Shown piece after piece: positions 32,001 through 34,932 of a stretch of DNA of 34,932 nucleotides (within the stretch, counting starts at the first letter, position 1; each line of letters opens with the position of its first letter). The notes under the pieces were generated by a model. The model saw nothing but the letters and a program-made list of their open reading frames with translations. It was not told the DNA's origin and ran no database searches. The stretch covers positions 1 to 34,932 of the forward strand of contig JAYMTA010000206.1 of the NCBI GenBank assembly GCA_036897625.1, read 5' to 3'. This stretch comes from Pelargonium cotyledonis. Its lineage: Eukaryota; Streptophyta; Magnoliopsida; Geraniales; Geraniaceae. A program made the position numbers and the translations under genes.

Positions 32001-34352
32001 GATCAGATCGGGTTGTTCTGCTGTTTTTTTTCCCCTTACCATTTTGTCCAGGCAAGTGACCCTAATACGGCCGTGCTAGAGGGATTGAATATCATCGAAT
32101 CAAATGAAAAAGAAGAGAAACAGGGGACTAGTATGGAGGTTACGAGGAGAATTCGAATTATAATGGAAATGAATTTACTCGAAAACCTTCTCTTGAAGAA
32201 CAGACAATTTGGATATGAACTCACTGGCAACTGAAATCCGAACTCATTTTGAATCAGATTCGGATTCCAAACCCGAATAGGCACCTCTCCAAAAAGGTGA
32301 AAATAGAAGTTTGGAGGGATATGCAGACCAGATCCAAGTTGATGCAGAATTGGCTGGTAATTTCCTAGCAAAACCTTTCAATTACACATCACTTTAATTG
32401 ATTCCCTCAGCTTTCACCAACTGTCACCACCAAATTCTAACTTTTGTGGGCCTCTAAATTGATGCACACAAACCAAGGAAGAGGAGGAGGAGGAGGCTAA
32501 TTTTCTACCCACAAAAATCACAGCAATTACATTTTGAGTGTTTGAGTAGCTTTTGTTTGAATTTGAAAAGTAAACGTTAATAATTCATATCTTTCTTTCG
32601 AAAGAGGAAAAAGAGAGAAACTGTGTAAAAGTCATGGCTTGAATGCACTCCAACTTAGGTAACAACAAAGCCAATACTTGTTGCTGCTACTGATTGCTTC
32701 CTTCACTATCACATGTCCACCATCCCCAAACCTGGTGGCTCCCTCTTCCTCTCATCATTCTATCTCTCATTCCTTGCCATCAACTCCCAAAATCCACTCT
32801 TACCTTCAATTAGAGTTGATAATTCAGACTTCAGATCAAATTTGAGCATCATGTCATGTCATGTCCCGAAAGAATGAGTTTTCTTCAGAAGTCTTAAGCG
32901 TGGTCTTCGCCATGCGGCATTGTCCTATACTTGCGAGACATATGTTGATAGAATATACTATATATAACCTCTTTTGCCAGGATACATGTTTATATTGCTT
33001 GACCATGAAAATGGCTGGCCCCTTTCTCTGAAACGGGAGAAATCGGGCGTCGCGCGGGTCCGATTCTCTCGGTCTGTGATAATCAGCTCTCAAGATAGAT
33101 TCAGATATTACGCGTATAAGTTATTGCCACTAACAAAACAAGTCAACCAAATTGTATAATAGATCAATTAAACTCAAGAATAATTAACATTTCAATCATT
33201 AAATCAAGGCTTCACATCATAAATTGAAATCATTCAAGCACATAATAAACTACATACTATGTATCAAATAATAACATATTGGTTTATAATAATATAAGCT
33301 CTCATTTCACAAAACGCCAACTAACTAAATTGAAGAATTAATATAGTGTAACATTTTCGAACGAAGAAAGCTATAGATACAATGCTCTTGTTGCTAGATT
33401 GGGAAAGAAAAAATTTCAAACACAAGATGGGAAGTGAAAGCTAGAATACAATATTACATATTCTTTTGTAGAAGATAAACTTAATAATAATACATATTGA
33501 GTTTAAGACACTGAAAAGACCATTAATGTTTGAAGGTATATGATAGTTAGAAGGAGGAAGGTGAAGGCTTCTCATATCAGCTGATGGTATATTTGGTGTT
33601 TCAATCAACACCATGGTAAATGTCCACCTCCTTCTTGACTGCATGAGCTAATTTTTGGTTTATAAAAATGTCAACTTCAAGTTATCAAAAGTTATATTTG
33701 CCGGTAGTTCTTGATTTTGTCAAACTATCTTTTAATTTCAAGGAGATACAAATGATAAATAGTGATTGACTTCAACTTAGAAATAGTGTTACCAAATAAT
33801 GACGTAGAGTCGATAATTTATATTTCTAATCAAATTTGAGCCGCAAATCTTAATTCAGATTCAAATTCTACTTGTAAAATATGCAAGTTGTCTGACTAAA
33901 TTTGCAATTTTCATATGATAAACCCTATCCAATTCAATCCTCCATAAACTTTGGTCGAATTTGGAGTCGAAATTGAAAACTCAGCCTTAATTAAAGATCT
34001 TTATATGAATTTGGAGTAAAGGCTTAAAGGAATCTCTTGGTGATTTCAGGTCATGTTACATAAATCAACTTTATTTTCTCTTTTGACTGTCTTGGAATAT
34101 CTCTATCTTTTGGCAATGTTCCTCAGTTCATATTATTACACAACAACCACAACAACACTTGTTTAAAAGTTAATCTTGTAAGTACTACATATGTAACTAC
34201 TAGGAACCAAATGATAAAAGATAATTACAATATTGATAAATAAATACCCTAAAACTCACTCCTTAAATACTTAAATTACTATTACTACAAAATAAAGACT
34301 ACCAAAACTTACTCACCACCTTTACAAATTGAGATCATGCTTTTAATATTTT
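32001..34352. other. Intergenic stretch between the SNF2-RING gene and the protease gene
   Basis: The part at 32,130-32,300 has phrases such as 'cagattcggattccaaac' that resemble MITE-type repeats. Otherwise I see no gene. A GC-richer patch at 33,010-33,080 is open on the minus strand (about 33,093-32,854) without family resemblance. The part just below 34,353 should include the protease 3'UTR. Confidence 0.35.
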
Positions 34353-34932
34353 TTAACAAACATTAGGCCCAAATCCCACAAACCCATTAGCTCCATCAAA
34401 AGAAATCTGGATTCCCTCTTGCTGTATATTCCCGATTATAGAAAGTCCCGATCCTGACGGAGCAAACGCAAAACAGAACGTTCCCATCTCGTCCACCGGT
34501 ATCAGAAAGTTCCTCGCCGGCAGGGTCAGGACCGGGCCGCCAGAGAAGTAAAACGACACCGTCGGGACCCGAACTGACACGAACCCGAACAGATTGTAAC
34601 ACGTGTCGAAGATCGACACCGCCGGGGCTCTAGGGAGGTTCCGTGTCTGATCCACGAACGCGTCCCGGAACGCTGCGTAAGCCATGGGCGGCACCCGAGT
34701 CACGGCGGTTCCCGTGTCCATAACGACGCCGCCGTAGCCCAATTCGGTGAGCCGGAAGACTTCTTCGGATATGGGTACCCGAACGCCTCCGACTCCCAGA
34801 CCCGCGAGGCCGATGTAGTAGAAGCTCGGAGCCCGCGGGTTTCGGATCAAGGGGACCCAGGCGGCGCCGACGGGCATGGATCCGCGCCCGAAGACCAGGG
34901 ACCCTGAGGAGGCGGTTCCTCGGCTGACGAGG
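34353..34932 (-). CDS. ASPG2: Nepenthesin-type aspartic protease, ASPG2-like (5' part beyond the window)
   Basis: The C-terminal 192 codons of a pepsin-like (A1B) aspartic protease, expected to enter the secretory pathway; the signal peptide and first catalytic Asp lie outside the window. The frame is open to the edge, beginning LVSRGTASSGSLVFG, so the Met at 34877 is internal and not a start. Conserved pieces are PSFYYIGLAGLGVGGVRVPI, GGVVMDTGTAVTRVPPMAY with the second catalytic Asp in DTGT (codon 34718-34716), SIFDTCYNLFGFVSVRVPTV, FLIPVDEMGTFCFAFAPSG and LSIIGNIQQEG, ending GFVGFGPNVC. The family usually has DSGT; DTGT is also functional. The coding sequence is far richer in G+C than its surroundings, as is common for this intron-poor family. 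The match is nearer ASPG2 (At3g20015) than ASPG1. Confidence 0.9.
   Translation of the reverse strand, partial: LVSRGTASSGSLVFGRGSMPVGAAWVPLIRNPRAPSFYYIGLAGLGVGGVRVPISEEVFRLTELGYGGVVMDTGTAVTRVPPMAYAAFRDAFVDQTRNLPRAPAVSIFDTCYNLFGFVSVRVPTVSFYFSGGPVLTLPARNFLIPVDEMGTFCFAFAPSGSGLSIIGNIQQEGIQISFDGANGFVGFGPNVC

Noticed and set aside
34396..34602. 68-codon minus-strand frame in the protease region
   Set aside because: It is a shifted-frame shadow; the frame ending GFVGFGPNVC carries the protease motifs.
1..34932. CRISPR arrays, bacterial operons, integrons or phage modules
   Set aside because: There are no regularly spaced repeats, no ribosome-binding-site-linked gene clusters, and all recognised genes have plant-type introns.

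Overview
The window is nuclear DNA of a flowering plant, most likely a eudicot. It is AT-rich. It has long non-coding stretches holding several degraded transposons. Its genes carry many GT-AG introns, and all four recognisable proteins are closest to Arabidopsis families. I cannot name the species. I found no bacterial, viral, CRISPR or rRNA/tRNA gene features.

Layout. Positions 1 to about 9,070 are gene-free and hold transposon remnants. These include TIR (terminal inverted repeat) DNA elements at 1-557 (only one end present), 5,022-6,210 and 7,772-9,070. LTR-type remnants lie near 2.6-3.9 kb, and an antisense retroposon with target-site duplications sits at 3,932-4,468. Positions 9,071-12,158 have no supportable gene. 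The minus strand then carries FTRA, a chloroplast ferredoxin:thioredoxin reductase variable subunit (12,159-12,686). It is followed by LCBK1, a sphingoid long-chain-base kinase (14,244-20,222), for which I rebuilt all eight coding exons (754 codons). One LCBK1 intron holds a hAT-like MITE and a tRNA-derived SINE fragment, both with clear target-site duplications. Positions 20.8-23.9 kb are intergenic and contain two further retroposons.

The plus strand carries a SNF2-RING-helicase gene of the FRG1/FRG2 (CHR27/CHR28) family. Its ten coding exons span 25,966-31,671 (976 codons), with an inferred 5'UTR exon near 24.0 kb. After about 2.7 kb of non-coding DNA, the window ends inside a minus-strand aspartic protease gene like ASPG2 (34,353 to the edge, 5' end missing).

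How the genes relate. The four proteins act in separate processes: chloroplast redox control, sphingolipid signalling, chromatin/RNA-directed DNA methylation and secreted or apoplastic proteolysis. They do not form a pathway. What links them is old gene order. FTRA sits beside LCBK1 as At5g23440 and At5g23450 do, and the FRG gene sits beside an ASPG2-like protease as At3g20010 and At3g20015 do. I see no convincing undescribed system. The observations most worth checking are the SUMO-interaction-like motifs in the SNF2-RING protein, a Trp-Asp hexad repeat in LCBK1, and several well-delimited small transposon insertions.
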